A DNA stretch of 64,000 bases from Glutamicibacter sp002979865 (GCF_050030965.1 NZ_CP188297.1:2790001-2854000), one strand, 5' to 3'; counted from the stretch's first letter, positions 17,140 through 25,540 are shown. The notes: a model not told the origin generated them from the letters alone. Made by a program: numbers and translations.

Positions 17140-17643
17140 ATGGAAAATCAAGATGAAGTCACGCAAGGTGTGACGGGAATGCATACAACTGCCGGTGTCC
17201 CTCATGGATTCACCAGTCTGACGCCATTCTTGACTGTGCCCAACACAAGGGCAGCGCTGGGATTCTATGAAGAAGTATTCGGTGCGACAGTGGTAGATTC
17301 CACCGAAATGGGAGGCGTTGTCGTGCATGCAGAAATTGCATTCGGCAATGGCCGTTTGCAGATCGGGGAACCTTCGCCGGCCTACGGACTAGTCAGCCCG
17401 CCAGCTGCGCCGAATGCCTGCTATTCCTTGGGTTTCTACTGCGAAAACGCAGATGAGGTGGTGGCCAGGGCCGAGGCTGCCGGTTCCAGTATCCGAGAAC
17501 CACTGGGCAACTTCGTCTCGGGTGACCGCTTCGCTTCGATTCTGGATCCCTTCGGTGTGCGCTGGTCCATCATGTCCAGGGTGGAAGACCTGTCGCTGGA
17601 AGAGAGCGCCCAGCGCGTCGCGCAGTGGGCCTCGCAGCAGTGA
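17140..17643 (+). CDS. VOC-superfamily (glyoxalase/PhnB-like) protein
   Basis: 167 residues. The fold is the betaalphabeta-beta-beta-beta of glyoxalase, bleomycin-resistance and PhnB proteins. SLTPFLTVPNTRAALGFYEEVFGA near residues 25-48 and the late block DPFGVRWSIMSRVED are typical of the PhnB/3-demethylubiquinone-like branch. Substrate cannot be read from sequence. A second start, ATG 17179, would give 154 residues. It is divergent from the AraC regulator, which may regulate it. Confidence 0.85.
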   Translation: MENQDEVTQGVTGMHTTAGVPHGFTSLTPFLTVPNTRAALGFYEEVFGATVVDSTEMGGVVVHAEIAFGNGRLQIGEPSPAYGLVSPPAAPNACYSLGFYCENADEVVARAEAAGSSIREPLGNFVSGDRFASILDPFGVRWSIMSRVEDLSLEESAQRVAQWASQQ

Positions 17644-17740
17644 TGAAGAAGCCAAGGGCAGTCGCAATCGCATCGAGCCGCTATCGTACCTAGGCGGAAG
17701 TGTCCTTGCCGGAATTGTCGTCTGCTTCGAATAGGCTCGG

Positions 17741-18706
17741 ATGATGATGACGATGACGCGTGCCCGAAAACCATCCCTGGGATGGCCTATGGGTACGCTT
17801 CTTGTTGCTTCCCTAGCTATTGGCATTCTCCCGTATCTGGGTTTCCCCGGTGCAGGATTGATTCCCAAGGTTCAGGCATTCCAACCATATCTGTTGTTCT
17901 TCCCGGCAGTGGTTCTGGTTATCGGGCTACTGCGCAAGCAATGGCTCATCAGCGGGTTCGTGCTGGTGTTCCTGCTCTGCGGTGCACTGCCCAACGTGCA
18001 ATGGAGCTCTCCCGCTGGCCAGACCGGAAACGGCAGCTCCGAGCTGGTTCTCCTATCGTTCAATGCCTTGAAGGCAGGAGCGAACCCGGCGCAGCTAGCT
18101 GAACTGATCAGGGACACGGATCCGCAGATTCTCGTCCTTGTTGAAACCAGCGAACCAATGCACCAGCAGCTCGCAGCGCTGGACGCGCTGGATGGATTTG
18201 GCTATCGGAGCCAAGAGGCACCCGCCGGGGGAGAACGGGATACCGTGATTTTCTCAAAGTACCCATTGCAGGAACGCTCCACCGATCTGGATTCAGCGGA
18301 CACCGGTTGGTACTCCTTGCCGGTTGCCGATGTGCAGGCACCCGGTGGGGTCGTGCGAGTGGCCGGCATCCATGTCTATCCGCCGGTTGGCGATGCGCAA
18401 CGATGGAGCCAGGGCTTGGAAGCAGTCATCGACTGGTCGAATCAGCAGCGGGATCATCCCGTTATCCTTGCTGGCGACTTCAACTCCGTTCGCTCCCATC
18501 CAGGATTCCGTGCCCTGGGGGACGGGTATGCGCAGGCTGATGGAGTCTGGCCCCGCGCGACCTGGCCAGCCGGCCGAAGCTTCCCGCCATTGATCGGCAT
18601 TGACCATATCGTGGCGAAGGGCCTGTCCATCACGGGCTCTTCTTCTCACATCATCGACGGCTCGGATCATCTTGCGGTGAGCGCCACGGTCGAATTCCGT
18701 CGCTGA
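17741..18706 (+). CDS. Membrane-anchored endonuclease/exonuclease/phosphatase (EEP) family protein
   Basis: 321 residues. About three hydrophobic segments in the first 90 residues anchor it, followed by an EEP domain: LLSFNALKAG (Asn), LVLVETSEP (Glu), VAGIHVYPP, AGDFNSVRSHPGF (Asp/Asn), and the terminal IDHIVAKG...SDHLAV (Asp/His). These are the metal and catalytic residues of DNase I-like phosphodiesterases. Nucleic acid, phospholipid or other phosphoester could be the substrate outside the membrane. ATG 17741, 17744 and 17747 are all in frame; TAGGCT at 17732-17737 lies 6 nt before 17744, suggesting a leaderless start there. Confidence 0.85.
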   Translation: MMMTMTRARKPSLGWPMGTLLVASLAIGILPYLGFPGAGLIPKVQAFQPYLLFFPAVVLVIGLLRKQWLISGFVLVFLLCGALPNVQWSSPAGQTGNGSSELVLLSFNALKAGANPAQLAELIRDTDPQILVLVETSEPMHQQLAALDALDGFGYRSQEAPAGGERDTVIFSKYPLQERSTDLDSADTGWYSLPVADVQAPGGVVRVAGIHVYPPVGDAQRWSQGLEAVIDWSNQQRDHPVILAGDFNSVRSHPGFRALGDGYAQADGVWPRATWPAGRSFPPLIGIDHIVAKGLSITGSSSHIIDGSDHLAVSATVEFRR

Positions 18707-19218
18707 GCAATGATTCCTGCCGGTGACGGCCGGATGCTGGAGCTGCCCAGGGCTGACCGAAAAATAATTTCACTTTTGGCGATTCAGCCGCTTTTCATCC
18801 ACGGCGGCGCATGGGCGACCTCGAATGGCACCCTGATGCCGCCGCAAGCGACCAGTTGCCCAACTGGATGGCAGCACCAAAACCCCGAAATTCAGCGAAT
18901 CTGCGGTGTCCAAGGTGTGACGAACGACGCTCGCTTTTCTCTTACCACACCATTTCGGATTCGCGCCACTCTAGGCTAGACTTAAGAATCTGTGCGCATC
19001 ATGCCCGGGGACTATCCACCTTCGACATAATGCAGTGCGGTCCAAATCCGTTTGGCCGCGCAAGTGCAGCCTCGATATTTTACGCCTCGGCCCTGCCGGC
19101 ATTTGGGATCAGCATTCGGTGCGCCCGCGCCAGTGGGGGTAAGCGATACGTATCGTGGAGACCATATCCGTTCCGCAAGGCTCATTCATGAGAACCAGCG
19201 AGACGACAGGAGTAAGAA
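18707..19218. other. 512-bp spacer before the spc operon
   Basis: Short open frames at 18710-18979 and 18811-19191 show no recognisable protein and no start signals, so none is called. A good promoter lies at 18954-18982; the remaining ~230 nt would be the spc leader, in which no clear fold is recognised. Confidence 0.55.
18954..18982 (+). promoter_or_regulatory. Probable spc operon promoter
   Basis: TTCGGA (18954-18959), 17-bp spacer, TAGACT (18977-18982). The -10 equals those proposed before rpsL and tuf. Its presence fits an spc operon made independent of S10 by the terminator at 15801 and the intervening block. Confidence 0.6.
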
Positions 19219-19590
19219 GTGATTCAGCAGGAGTCGCGACTTAAGGTTGCCGATAACACTGGTGCTAAGGAAATCCTTACCATTCGTGTTCTTGGTGGCT
19301 CGAAGCGTCGCTACGCAAGCATTGGCGACACCATTGTCGCTACCGTCAAGGATGCAATTCCTGGCGGCAACGTAAAGAAGGGCGACGTCGTAAAGGCAGT
19401 CGTCGTTCGCACCAAGAAGGAAATCCGTCGTGCAGACGGTTCCTACATCAAGTTCGACGAGAACGCTGCAGTTATCCTCAAGGGTGACGCTGCCGATCCT
19501 CGTGGTACTCGTATTTTCGGCCCAGTGGGCCGCGAGCTTCGTGACAAGAAGTTCATGAAGATCGTTTCGCTGGCTCCGGAGGTGCTGTAA
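19219..19590 (+). CDS. rplN: 50S ribosomal protein L14
   Basis: 123 residues, standard. L14 forms inter-subunit bridges. MIQQESRLKVADNTGAKEI and RGTRIFGPVGRELRDKKF are diagnostic. GTG start with ACAGGAGTAAG upstream. First gene of the spc operon; 2 bp before rplX. Confidence 0.98.
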   Translation: MIQQESRLKVADNTGAKEILTIRVLGGSKRRYASIGDTIVATVKDAIPGGNVKKGDVVKAVVVRTKKEIRRADGSYIKFDENAAVILKGDAADPRGTRIFGPVGRELRDKKFMKIVSLAPEVL

Positions 19591-19592
19591 CC

Positions 19593-19937
19593 ATGGGCGC
19601 AAAGATCAAGAAGGGTGACCTGGTTCAGGTCATCGCTGGCAAGGAACGTGGCTTGCAGGGCAAGGTCCTGAAGGTCATTACCGAGTCCAACCGCGTGCTG
19701 GTCGAAGGCGTTAACCGCGTCACCAAGCACACCAAGGCAGGTCAGACCGAATCCGGTTCGACCACCGGCGGCATCGAGCTTGTCGAGGCTCCAGTGCACG
19801 TTTCCAACGTTGCAGTGGTTGACCCAGAGACCAAGAAGCCAACCCGCGTCGGCTTCCGCGAGGAAACCGTAGAAAAGAACGGCGTGTCCAAGACTGTACG
19901 CGTTCGTTACGCCAAGGCTTCCGGAAAGGATCTGTAA
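19593..19937 (+). CDS. rplX: 50S ribosomal protein L24
   Basis: 114 residues. L24 starts 50S assembly at the 5' end of 23S rRNA. The KOW motif KIKKGDLVQVIAGKERGLQG and GVNRVTKHTKAGQTESG identify it. Stop overlaps the rplE ATG by one base. Confidence 0.97.
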   Translation: MGAKIKKGDLVQVIAGKERGLQGKVLKVITESNRVLVEGVNRVTKHTKAGQTESGSTTGGIELVEAPVHVSNVAVVDPETKKPTRVGFREETVEKNGVSKTVRVRYAKASGKDL

Positions 19938-20506
19938 TGACTGAAGCAGCCACCAAGATCCAGCCACGTCTGAAGGCTAAGTACGCAGCTGACATCCGCC
20001 CTGCCCTGCAGGAGCAGTTCAACTACGCCAACCCAATGCAGGTACCATCCCTGACCAAGGTTGTCGTGAACATGGGTGTTGGCGAAGCAGCCAAGGACTC
20101 GAAGCTCATTGAAGGCGCCGTACGCGACCTGACCGCAATTACCGGTCAGAAGCCAGTGGTTACCAAGGCCCGCAAGTCGATCGCACAGTTCAAGCTGCGC
20201 GAAGGCATGCCAATCGGTACCCACACCACCCTGCGTAACGATCGCATGTGGGAATTCGTCGACCGCCTGATCACCCTGGCACTGCCTCGTATCCGCGACT
20301 TCCGCGGCTTGAGCGACCGCCAGTTCGATGGCAATGGCAACTACACTTTCGGTCTGACCGAACAGTCGATGTTCCATGAAATCGATGTGGACAAGGTTGA
20401 CCGCGTACGTGGTATGGACATCACTGTCGTTACCACCGCCAAGACTGATGACGAAGGCCGTGCCTTGCTTAAGGCTCTGGGCTTCCCATTCAAGACCAAC
20501 AACTAA
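19937..20506 (+). CDS. rplE: 50S ribosomal protein L5
   Basis: 189 residues. L5 binds 5S rRNA in the central protuberance. NYANPMQVPSLTKVVVNMGVG, GQKPVVTKARKSIAQFKLR and LPRIRDFRGL are diagnostic. In most bacteria rpsN follows; here only 57 bp separate it from rpsH, with no S14 gene. Confidence 0.98.
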   Translation: MTEAATKIQPRLKAKYAADIRPALQEQFNYANPMQVPSLTKVVVNMGVGEAAKDSKLIEGAVRDLTAITGQKPVVTKARKSIAQFKLREGMPIGTHTTLRNDRMWEFVDRLITLALPRIRDFRGLSDRQFDGNGNYTFGLTEQSMFHEIDVDKVDRVRGMDITVVTTAKTDDEGRALLKALGFPFKTNN

Positions 20507-20563
20507 TCTCACTACGTTACAGGTCCGCTAAGGAAACCGTAACGAGGAAGGGCTGAAGCCCAC

Positions 20564-20962
20564 ATGTCTATGACAGATCCAGTCGCAGATATGCTGACTC
20601 GTCTGCGCAACGCCAACTCGGCTTACCACGACACTGTGTCGATGCCGTCGAGCAAGCTGAAAGTGCGCATTGCTAACATCCTCAAGGAACAGGGCTACAT
20701 CGCCTCGTTCGAGGAAGTTGCAGCAGAAGTCGGCAAGACTCTGACTATCACTTTGAAGTACGGCCCATCGCGCGAGCGTTCGATCGCTGGCGTACGCCGT
20801 ATCTCCAAGCCAGGTCTTCGCGTTTACGCAAAGTCCACCAACCTGCCTCACGTGCTCGGTGGTCTTGGTATCGCTATCCTGTCCACCTCCTCCGGTCTGC
20901 TTACTGACCGTCAGGCTGCAAAGAAGGGCGTGGGTGGGGAAGTCCTCGCCTACGTCTGGTAA
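20564..20962 (+). CDS. rpsH: 30S ribosomal protein S8
   Basis: 132 residues. S8 is a central-domain 16S binder and in E. coli the spc repressor. MTDPVADMLTRLRNANSA and the C-terminal LSTSSGLLTDRQAAKKGVGGE are diagnostic. ACGAGGAAGGG precedes the ATG. It follows rplE directly because rpsN is absent. Confidence 0.98.
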   Translation: MSMTDPVADMLTRLRNANSAYHDTVSMPSSKLKVRIANILKEQGYIASFEEVAAEVGKTLTITLKYGPSRERSIAGVRRISKPGLRVYAKSTNLPHVLGGLGIAILSTSSGLLTDRQAAKKGVGGEVLAYVW

Positions 20963-20982
20963 CGGGAAAGGGGAAACATACA

Positions 20983-21519
20983 ATGTCACGTATTGGACGT
21001 CTTCCGATTTCCGTACCTGCCAACGTTGAGTTGAACGTCGACGGCCAGCTGGTCGCCGTCAAGGGTCCTAAGGGTGAACTTTCGATCACCGTTAAGGCTC
21101 CAATCACCGTTGCCAAGGACGAGAACACTGTTACCGTCAGCCGCCCGAACGACTCCCGCGAGGCTCGTTCGCTGCACGGTCTGACCCGTACCTTGATCAG
21201 CAACATGATCACTGGTGTAACCGATGGTTACGAGAAGAAGCTCGAAATCCACGGTACCGGTTACCGCGTACAGGCTAAGGGTGCCGAGCTGGAGCTTGCT
21301 CTGGGCTACTCGCACCCAGTGAAGGTTGCTGCCGTTGAAGGCATCACCTTCTCGGTCGAGGGCAACAACAAGATCACCGTTGCCGGTATCGACAAGCAGC
21401 ACGTCGGTGAAGTTGCCGCTAACATCCGCAAGCTGCGCAAGACCGAGCCTTACAAGGGCAAGGGCATTCGCTACGCTGGCGAGATCATCCGCCGCAAGGT
21501 CGGAAAGGCTGGTAAGTAA
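20983..21519 (+). CDS. rplF: 50S ribosomal protein L6
   Basis: 178 residues. L6 lies at the factor-binding stalk base. MSRIGRLPISVPANVEL, HGTGYRVQ and the C-terminal YKGKGIRYAGEIIRRKVGKA are diagnostic. GAAAGGGGAAA precedes the ATG; 2 bp before rplR. Confidence 0.98.
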   Translation: MSRIGRLPISVPANVELNVDGQLVAVKGPKGELSITVKAPITVAKDENTVTVSRPNDSREARSLHGLTRTLISNMITGVTDGYEKKLEIHGTGYRVQAKGAELELALGYSHPVKVAAVEGITFSVEGNNKITVAGIDKQHVGEVAANIRKLRKTEPYKGKGIRYAGEIIRRKVGKAGK

Positions 21520-21521
21520 TC

Positions 21522-21893
21522 ATGGCTATCGGAATCAAGGGCAAGAGCAAGTCCGCTCAGCGCGGTCGTCGTCATCAGCGTTTGCGCAAGCACATCGTTG
21601 GTACCTCCGTTCGTCCACGCCTGGTTGTCAACCGCTCGGCTCGTCACATCTTCGTACAGATCGTAGACGACTCGCAGGGTATCACCCTGGCCAGCGCATC
21701 GACCATGGAAGCAGATCTTCGCGCAAGCGATGCCGACAAGACCGCAAAGTCCAAGCGCATTGGTGAGCTCGTTGCAGAGCGCGCCAAGGCTGCTGGCATC
21801 GAAGCAGTTGTCTTCGACCGCGGTGGCAACAAGTACCACGGTCGCGTGGCTGCTGTTGCTGACGGCGCACGTGAAGGTGGGCTGGCACTGTGA
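21522..21893 (+). CDS. rplR: 50S ribosomal protein L18
   Basis: 123 residues. L18 binds 5S rRNA with L5. RRHQRLRKHIVGTSVRPRLVV and the C-terminal FDRGGNKYHGRVAAVADGAR are diagnostic. The stop overlaps the rpsE GTG start by 4 bp. Confidence 0.98.
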   Translation: MAIGIKGKSKSAQRGRRHQRLRKHIVGTSVRPRLVVNRSARHIFVQIVDDSQGITLASASTMEADLRASDADKTAKSKRIGELVAERAKAAGIEAVVFDRGGNKYHGRVAAVADGAREGGLAL

Positions 21894-22600
21894 GCGAAGC
21901 AACTAACAAGAAGGAAACTCAGGTGTCTGAAGCTACTGAAGCAGTCGAGACTGCATCGGCTCCCGCTACCGAGAACGCAGGATCCCGTCGCGGCGAAGGC
22001 CGCGGTCGTGGTGAAGGCCGTGGACGTGGCGAAGGCCGCGGTCGTGGTCGTGACCAGAAGGATAGCCGCAACGAAGACAAGGACAAGTTCCTTGAGCGCG
22101 TTGTAGCTATCAACCGCGTCTCCAAGGTCGTCAAGGGTGGTCGTCGCTTCAGCTTCACCGCACTTGTGGTCGTTGGCGACGGCAACGGTATGGTCGGCGT
22201 TGGCTACGGTAAGGCCAAGGAAGTTCCTGCTGCTATCGCAAAGGGCGTAGAAGAGGCCAAGAAGTCCTTCTTCCGCGTTCCACGCGTTGGCACCACCATT
22301 CCACACCTGGTCAAGGGTGAGGCCGCCGCTGGCGTTGTCTTGCTCCGTCCAGCAGCTCCTGGTACCGGTGTTATCGCCGGTGGCCCAGTGCGCGCCGTGT
22401 TGGAGTGCGCAGGCATCCACGACATCCTGTCGAAGTCGATGGGTTCGCAGAACCAGATCAACATCGTTCAGGGCACCATTGCTGCACTGAAGGCTCTGGA
22501 AGAGCCTGAAGCTGTTGCAGCTCGCCGCGGTCTTCCGCTGGACGAGGTTGCACCAGCAGCAATGCTGCGTCACATCCAGGCCCAGAAGGCAGGTGCTTAA
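21890..22600 (+). CDS. rpsE: 30S ribosomal protein S5 with RG-repeat N-terminal extension
   Basis: 236 residues against about 165 in E. coli. S5 is needed for decoding fidelity and 30S assembly. The core begins near residue 60 with FLERVVAINRVSKVVKGGRRFSF. Before it lies an acidic/Ala stretch followed by three GEGRGR hexapeptides (residues about 35-52), encoded by an 18-bp tandem repeat at 21992-22045. GTG 21923 is an alternative start. Arg/Gly-rich S5 N-termini are known in actinobacteria; the near-perfect DNA repeat here suggests recent expansion. Confidence 0.96.
   Translation: MSEATNKKETQVSEATEAVETASAPATENAGSRRGEGRGRGEGRGRGEGRGRGRDQKDSRNEDKDKFLERVVAINRVSKVVKGGRRFSFTALVVVGDGNGMVGVGYGKAKEVPAAIAKGVEEAKKSFFRVPRVGTTIPHLVKGEAAAGVVLLRPAAPGTGVIAGGPVRAVLECAGIHDILSKSMGSQNQINIVQGTIAALKALEEPEAVAARRGLPLDEVAPAAMLRHIQAQKAGA
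21992..22045 (+). repeat. 18-bp tandem repeat, three copies, inside rpsE
   Basis: Units 21992-22009, 22010-22027 and 22028-22045, each encoding GEGRGR. Units 1 and 3 are identical; unit 2 differs at three third-position or silent bases. It lies in the disordered S5 extension, so copy number could vary between strains. Confidence 0.9.
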
Positions 22601-22603
22601 TCA

Positions 22604-22810
22604 ATGGCTAAGAACATTGTTCCAAGCGATGCCAAGCTGGCAATCACCCAGGTCAAGTCCATCATTGGTGGAAACCAGAGCCAGCGCGACGTTGTTCGCT
22701 CGCTGGGTCTGAAGCGCATCGGTCACACCGTTGTTCGCACCGCCGATCCTGTGACTGTTGGCATGGTCAACAAGGTCCCACACCTGCTGAAGGTCGAGGA
22801 GGCGAAGTAG
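22604..22810 (+). CDS. rpmD: 50S ribosomal protein L30
   Basis: 68 residues. AITQVKSIIGGNQSQRDVVRSLGLKR-type opening and MVNKVPHLLKVEEA end are typical of bacterial L30. Start 3 bp after the rpsE stop; rplO follows after 2 bp. L30 is absent from some bacterial lineages but is present here. Confidence 0.96.
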   Translation: MAKNIVPSDAKLAITQVKSIIGGNQSQRDVVRSLGLKRIGHTVVRTADPVTVGMVNKVPHLLKVEEAK

Positions 22811-22812
22811 AG

Positions 22813-23265
22813 ATGGCTGAAGAAAAAGCACTTAAGGTTCACCACCTGCGCCCAGCTGAGGGTGCCAAGACCGCTAAGACCCGCGTGGGTCGCGGTGAGG
22901 GCTCCAAGGGTAAGACCGCAGGTCGCGGTACCAAGGGTACCAAGGCTCGTTACCAGGTGAAGGCAGGCTTCGCAGGTGGTCAGCTTCCGCTGCACATGCG
23001 TCTGCCAAAGCTGCGCGGCTTCAAGAACCCATTCCGCGTCGAGTTCCAGGTTGTAAACCTGGACAAGATCTCGGAACTGTTCCCAGAAGGTGGCGAAGTC
23101 ACCGTCGAGGCACTGGTTGCCAAGGGCGCCGTTCGCAAGAACCAGCCTGTCAAGGTGCTGGGCACCGGCGACATCACGGTTAAGGTTGACGTGAAGGTTA
23201 ACGCCTTCTCGACTTCCGCTTCCGAGAAGATCGCTGCTGCTGGCGGCTCGGCAAACACCCTCTAA
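22813..23265 (+). CDS. rplO: 50S ribosomal protein L15
   Basis: 150 residues. L15 is a late 50S assembly protein. HHLRPAEGAKTAKTRVGRGE, KTAGRGTKGTKAR and GGQLPLHMRLPKLRGFKN are diagnostic. Last ribosomal gene of the spc operon; a terminator separates it from secY. Confidence 0.98.
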   Translation: MAEEKALKVHHLRPAEGAKTAKTRVGRGEGSKGKTAGRGTKGTKARYQVKAGFAGGQLPLHMRLPKLRGFKNPFRVEFQVVNLDKISELFPEGGEVTVEALVAKGAVRKNQPVKVLGTGDITVKVDVKVNAFSTSASEKIAAAGGSANTL

Positions 23266-23287
23266 TACAGGGTCAAGCCTTTGAATG

Positions 23288-23337
23288 GTCCCGGTTCGCG
23301 TTGAGCAATCAACGTGAACCGGGACTTTCTTTTTCTC
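23288..23337 (+). terminator. Terminator after rplO
   Basis: 17-bp stem with one G-U pair (arms 23288-23304, 23309-23325), GCAA loop, followed by TTTCTTTTTCTCT. Strong rho-independent terminator, so secY needs its own promoter. Confidence 0.93.
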
Positions 23338-23433
23338 TCGGCGAAACATTCTAAGATTTCTTATAATTGCTTGGCTGATTAGTCGGTTTAGGATCATTCC
23401 TGCAAACATTTGTGTGCATTTCGTGTGGCGCAT

Positions 23434-23464
23434 TTGGCAGGATTGCCTAACAGACCGCTAGAAT
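23434..23464 (+). promoter_or_regulatory. Candidate secY promoter
   Basis: TTGGCA (23434-23439), 19-bp spacer, TAGAAT (23459-23464), 57 bp before the secY start. The terminator upstream makes a promoter here necessary. Confidence 0.5.
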
Positions 23465-23521
23465 CGTTAGGTCTGGGAAGAATCTCTTCCTCAGGCTCAA
23501 GCACTTACTTCAGGAGGACGC

Positions 23522-24826
23522 TTGTTCAGCGCCATAGCCCGAGTTTTTCGGACGCCTGATCTGCGCAACAAGTTGCTGTTCACGCTTGGGATCATTGCGA
23601 TCTATCGTGTCGGTGTATTCATTCCCGCTCCGGGCATTGATTACAGCAACGTTCAGCAGTGTCTGGCAATGGGTGAAACCACCGGTGGACTTTATTCATT
23701 CGTGAACCTGTTCAGCGGCGGCGCCCTGTTGCAGGTCTCGGTTTTCGCAATGGGAATCATGCCGTACATTACTGCGGCAATTATCGTCCAGTTGCTGCGT
23801 GTGGTGATCCCGCACTTCGAGGCCCTGCACAAGGAAGGCCAGGCCGGCCAGGCCAAGATGACGCAATACACGCGTTACCTGACCATCGCCTTGGCACTGC
23901 TTCAGGGAACCACCTTGGTCACCCTGGCCCGTACCGGCAGCCTGTTCCCAAGCTGCACCCTTCCGCTGGTCCCGGATGACTCGTTGATTGTCATCCTGCT
24001 GATGATCATCACCCTTACCGCAGGCACCGGCCTGATCATGTGGATGGGCGAGTTGATCACCGAGCGCGGCATCGGCAACGGCATGTCCATCCTGATCTTC
24101 ATCTCCATCGCTTCGGGCTTCCCATCCTCGATGGGCGCCATCTTCCAGGCGCAGGGCATCATGACCTTCATTGGCGTGCTGCTGGTGGGCTTGTTGATTG
24201 TAGCCCTGGTGGTCTTCGTCGAGCAGTCCCAGCGACGTGTTCCGGTGCAGTACGCCAAGCGCACCGTGGGACGCCGCACCGTGGGCGGCACCTCCACCTA
24301 TATTCCATTGAAGCTGAATATGGCGAACGTGATCCCAGTGATCTTCGCCAGCTCCATCCTGGCTTTGCCGCAGATGATCGTTCAGTTCAACCAGAACGAT
24401 GACGGCACCTTGCCCCAGTGGGCGATGTGGCTGCAGGAGCACTCGGCAACTTCATCGCCGTGGTACATGCTGGTGTACACCTTGATGATCATCGGCTTCA
24501 CCTACTTCTATGTTGCGATTACCTTCAACCCTGAAGAGGTCGCCGACAACATGAAGAAGTACGGCGGATTCATTCCGGGCATTCGTGCTGGTCGTCCGAC
24601 CGCCGATTACCTGCAGTACGTGATTTCCCGTATTACCTTCCCGGGCGCGTTGTACCTTGCGTTCGTTGCGTTGATCCCGCTGATTGCCTTCGTGCTGTTC
24701 AACGCTGACCAAAGCTTCCCATTTGGCGGTACATCGATCCTGATTATGGTTGGTGTGGGTTTGGAAACCGTCAAGCAAATCAATGCTCAAATGCAGCAAC
24801 GGAACTATGAAGGGCTTCTGCGATGA
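23522..24826 (+). CDS. secY: Protein translocase subunit SecY
   Basis: 434 residues with ten membrane segments. SecY forms the protein-conducting channel of the plasma membrane with SecE and SecG. FRTPDLRNKLLFTLGIIAIYR at the start, the plug-region block YSFVNLFSGGAL, and GIGNGMSILIF are typical. TTG start with AGGAGGA at 23512-23518. The stop overlaps the adk ATG by 4 bp. Confidence 0.98.
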   Translation: MFSAIARVFRTPDLRNKLLFTLGIIAIYRVGVFIPAPGIDYSNVQQCLAMGETTGGLYSFVNLFSGGALLQVSVFAMGIMPYITAAIIVQLLRVVIPHFEALHKEGQAGQAKMTQYTRYLTIALALLQGTTLVTLARTGSLFPSCTLPLVPDDSLIVILLMIITLTAGTGLIMWMGELITERGIGNGMSILIFISIASGFPSSMGAIFQAQGIMTFIGVLLVGLLIVALVVFVEQSQRRVPVQYAKRTVGRRTVGGTSTYIPLKLNMANVIPVIFASSILALPQMIVQFNQNDDGTLPQWAMWLQEHSATSSPWYMLVYTLMIIGFTYFYVAITFNPEEVADNMKKYGGFIPGIRAGRPTADYLQYVISRITFPGALYLAFVALIPLIAFVLFNADQSFPFGGTSILIMVGVGLETVKQINAQMQQRNYEGLLR

Positions 24827-25395
24827 GTCGACTGCTTATTATTGGACCACCCGGTGCCGGCAAAGGCACCCAGGCCGTAAAGATCTCCGAGCGCTTGGAC
24901 ATTGTCGCCATCTCGACCGGCGACATCTTCCGTGCCAACGTCAAGGGCGGAACCCCGCTGGGTCTCGAAGCCAGCAAGTACATTGACAACGGAGACTTTG
25001 TCCCTGATTCGGTCACCAACAACATGGTTGAAGACCGCCTGAACCAGGACGACGTCGCCAAGGGCTTCCTGCTCGATGGCTACCCGCGCACCAGTGCGCA
25101 GGTGGACGCGCTGGATGCGATGCTGGCCAACAAGGGCATCGCCCTGGACGCAGTGCTGCAGCTGACCGCTGATGACGACGAGCTGGTAGCCCGTCTGCTG
25201 AAGCGTGCGCAGATCGAAGGCCGCGCCGATGACACCGAAGAGGTCATCCGCCACCGCCTGGGCCTGTACAACGACGAGACCCGCGTCGTTGTGGAGCGCT
25301 ACGAGGAACGCGGCATCGTGCGCAAGGTCGACGGCCTGGGCGCTATCGACGAAGTCACCGAGCGTGTTCTTGCAGCGTTGAACGTCAACGCCTAG
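24823..25395 (+). CDS. adk: Adenylate kinase (short form)
   Basis: 190 residues. Interconverts AMP + ATP and 2 ADP. P-loop IGPPGAGKGTQAVKI near residues 6-20, AMP-binding STGDIFRANV, and GFLLDGYPRT are conserved. It lacks the long zinc-type LID insertion of 215-residue enzymes, as in other actinobacteria. Coupled to secY by a 4-bp overlap; terminator follows. Confidence 0.98.
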   Translation: MSRLLIIGPPGAGKGTQAVKISERLDIVAISTGDIFRANVKGGTPLGLEASKYIDNGDFVPDSVTNNMVEDRLNQDDVAKGFLLDGYPRTSAQVDALDAMLANKGIALDAVLQLTADDDELVARLLKRAQIEGRADDTEEVIRHRLGLYNDETRVVVERYEERGIVRKVDGLGAIDEVTERVLAALNVNA

Positions 25396-25411
25396 ACACA
25401 AGCGTTACAAC

Positions 25412-25467
25412 GCGCAGGGACCGTGCAGCAACAATGGATGTTGCAGCCCGGTCCCTGCGCACTTTTT
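25412..25467 (+). terminator. Terminator between adk and map
   Basis: 12-bp outer stem with arms GCGCAGGGACCG (25412-25423) and its complement (25449-25460), an inner GCAAC/GTTGC-type stem, then a T-run at 25463-25467. It may reduce readthrough from secY-adk into map. Confidence 0.85.
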
Positions 25468-25540
25468 GCATTGATGGACCTTGCGGTTGCCGGCAGCGGC
25501 ACACGGCAAGGACATCACACTTTGAGGCAGGGGAATCACA

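Noticed and set aside
18710..19191. Two overlapping short frames before rplN
   Set aside because: Low-complexity, unusual composition, no start signals; the promoter of the spc operon lies inside them.
21992..22045. Short regular repeats as a CRISPR-like array
   Set aside because: Units are contiguous, in frame with rpsE and without spacers; they encode GEGRGR.
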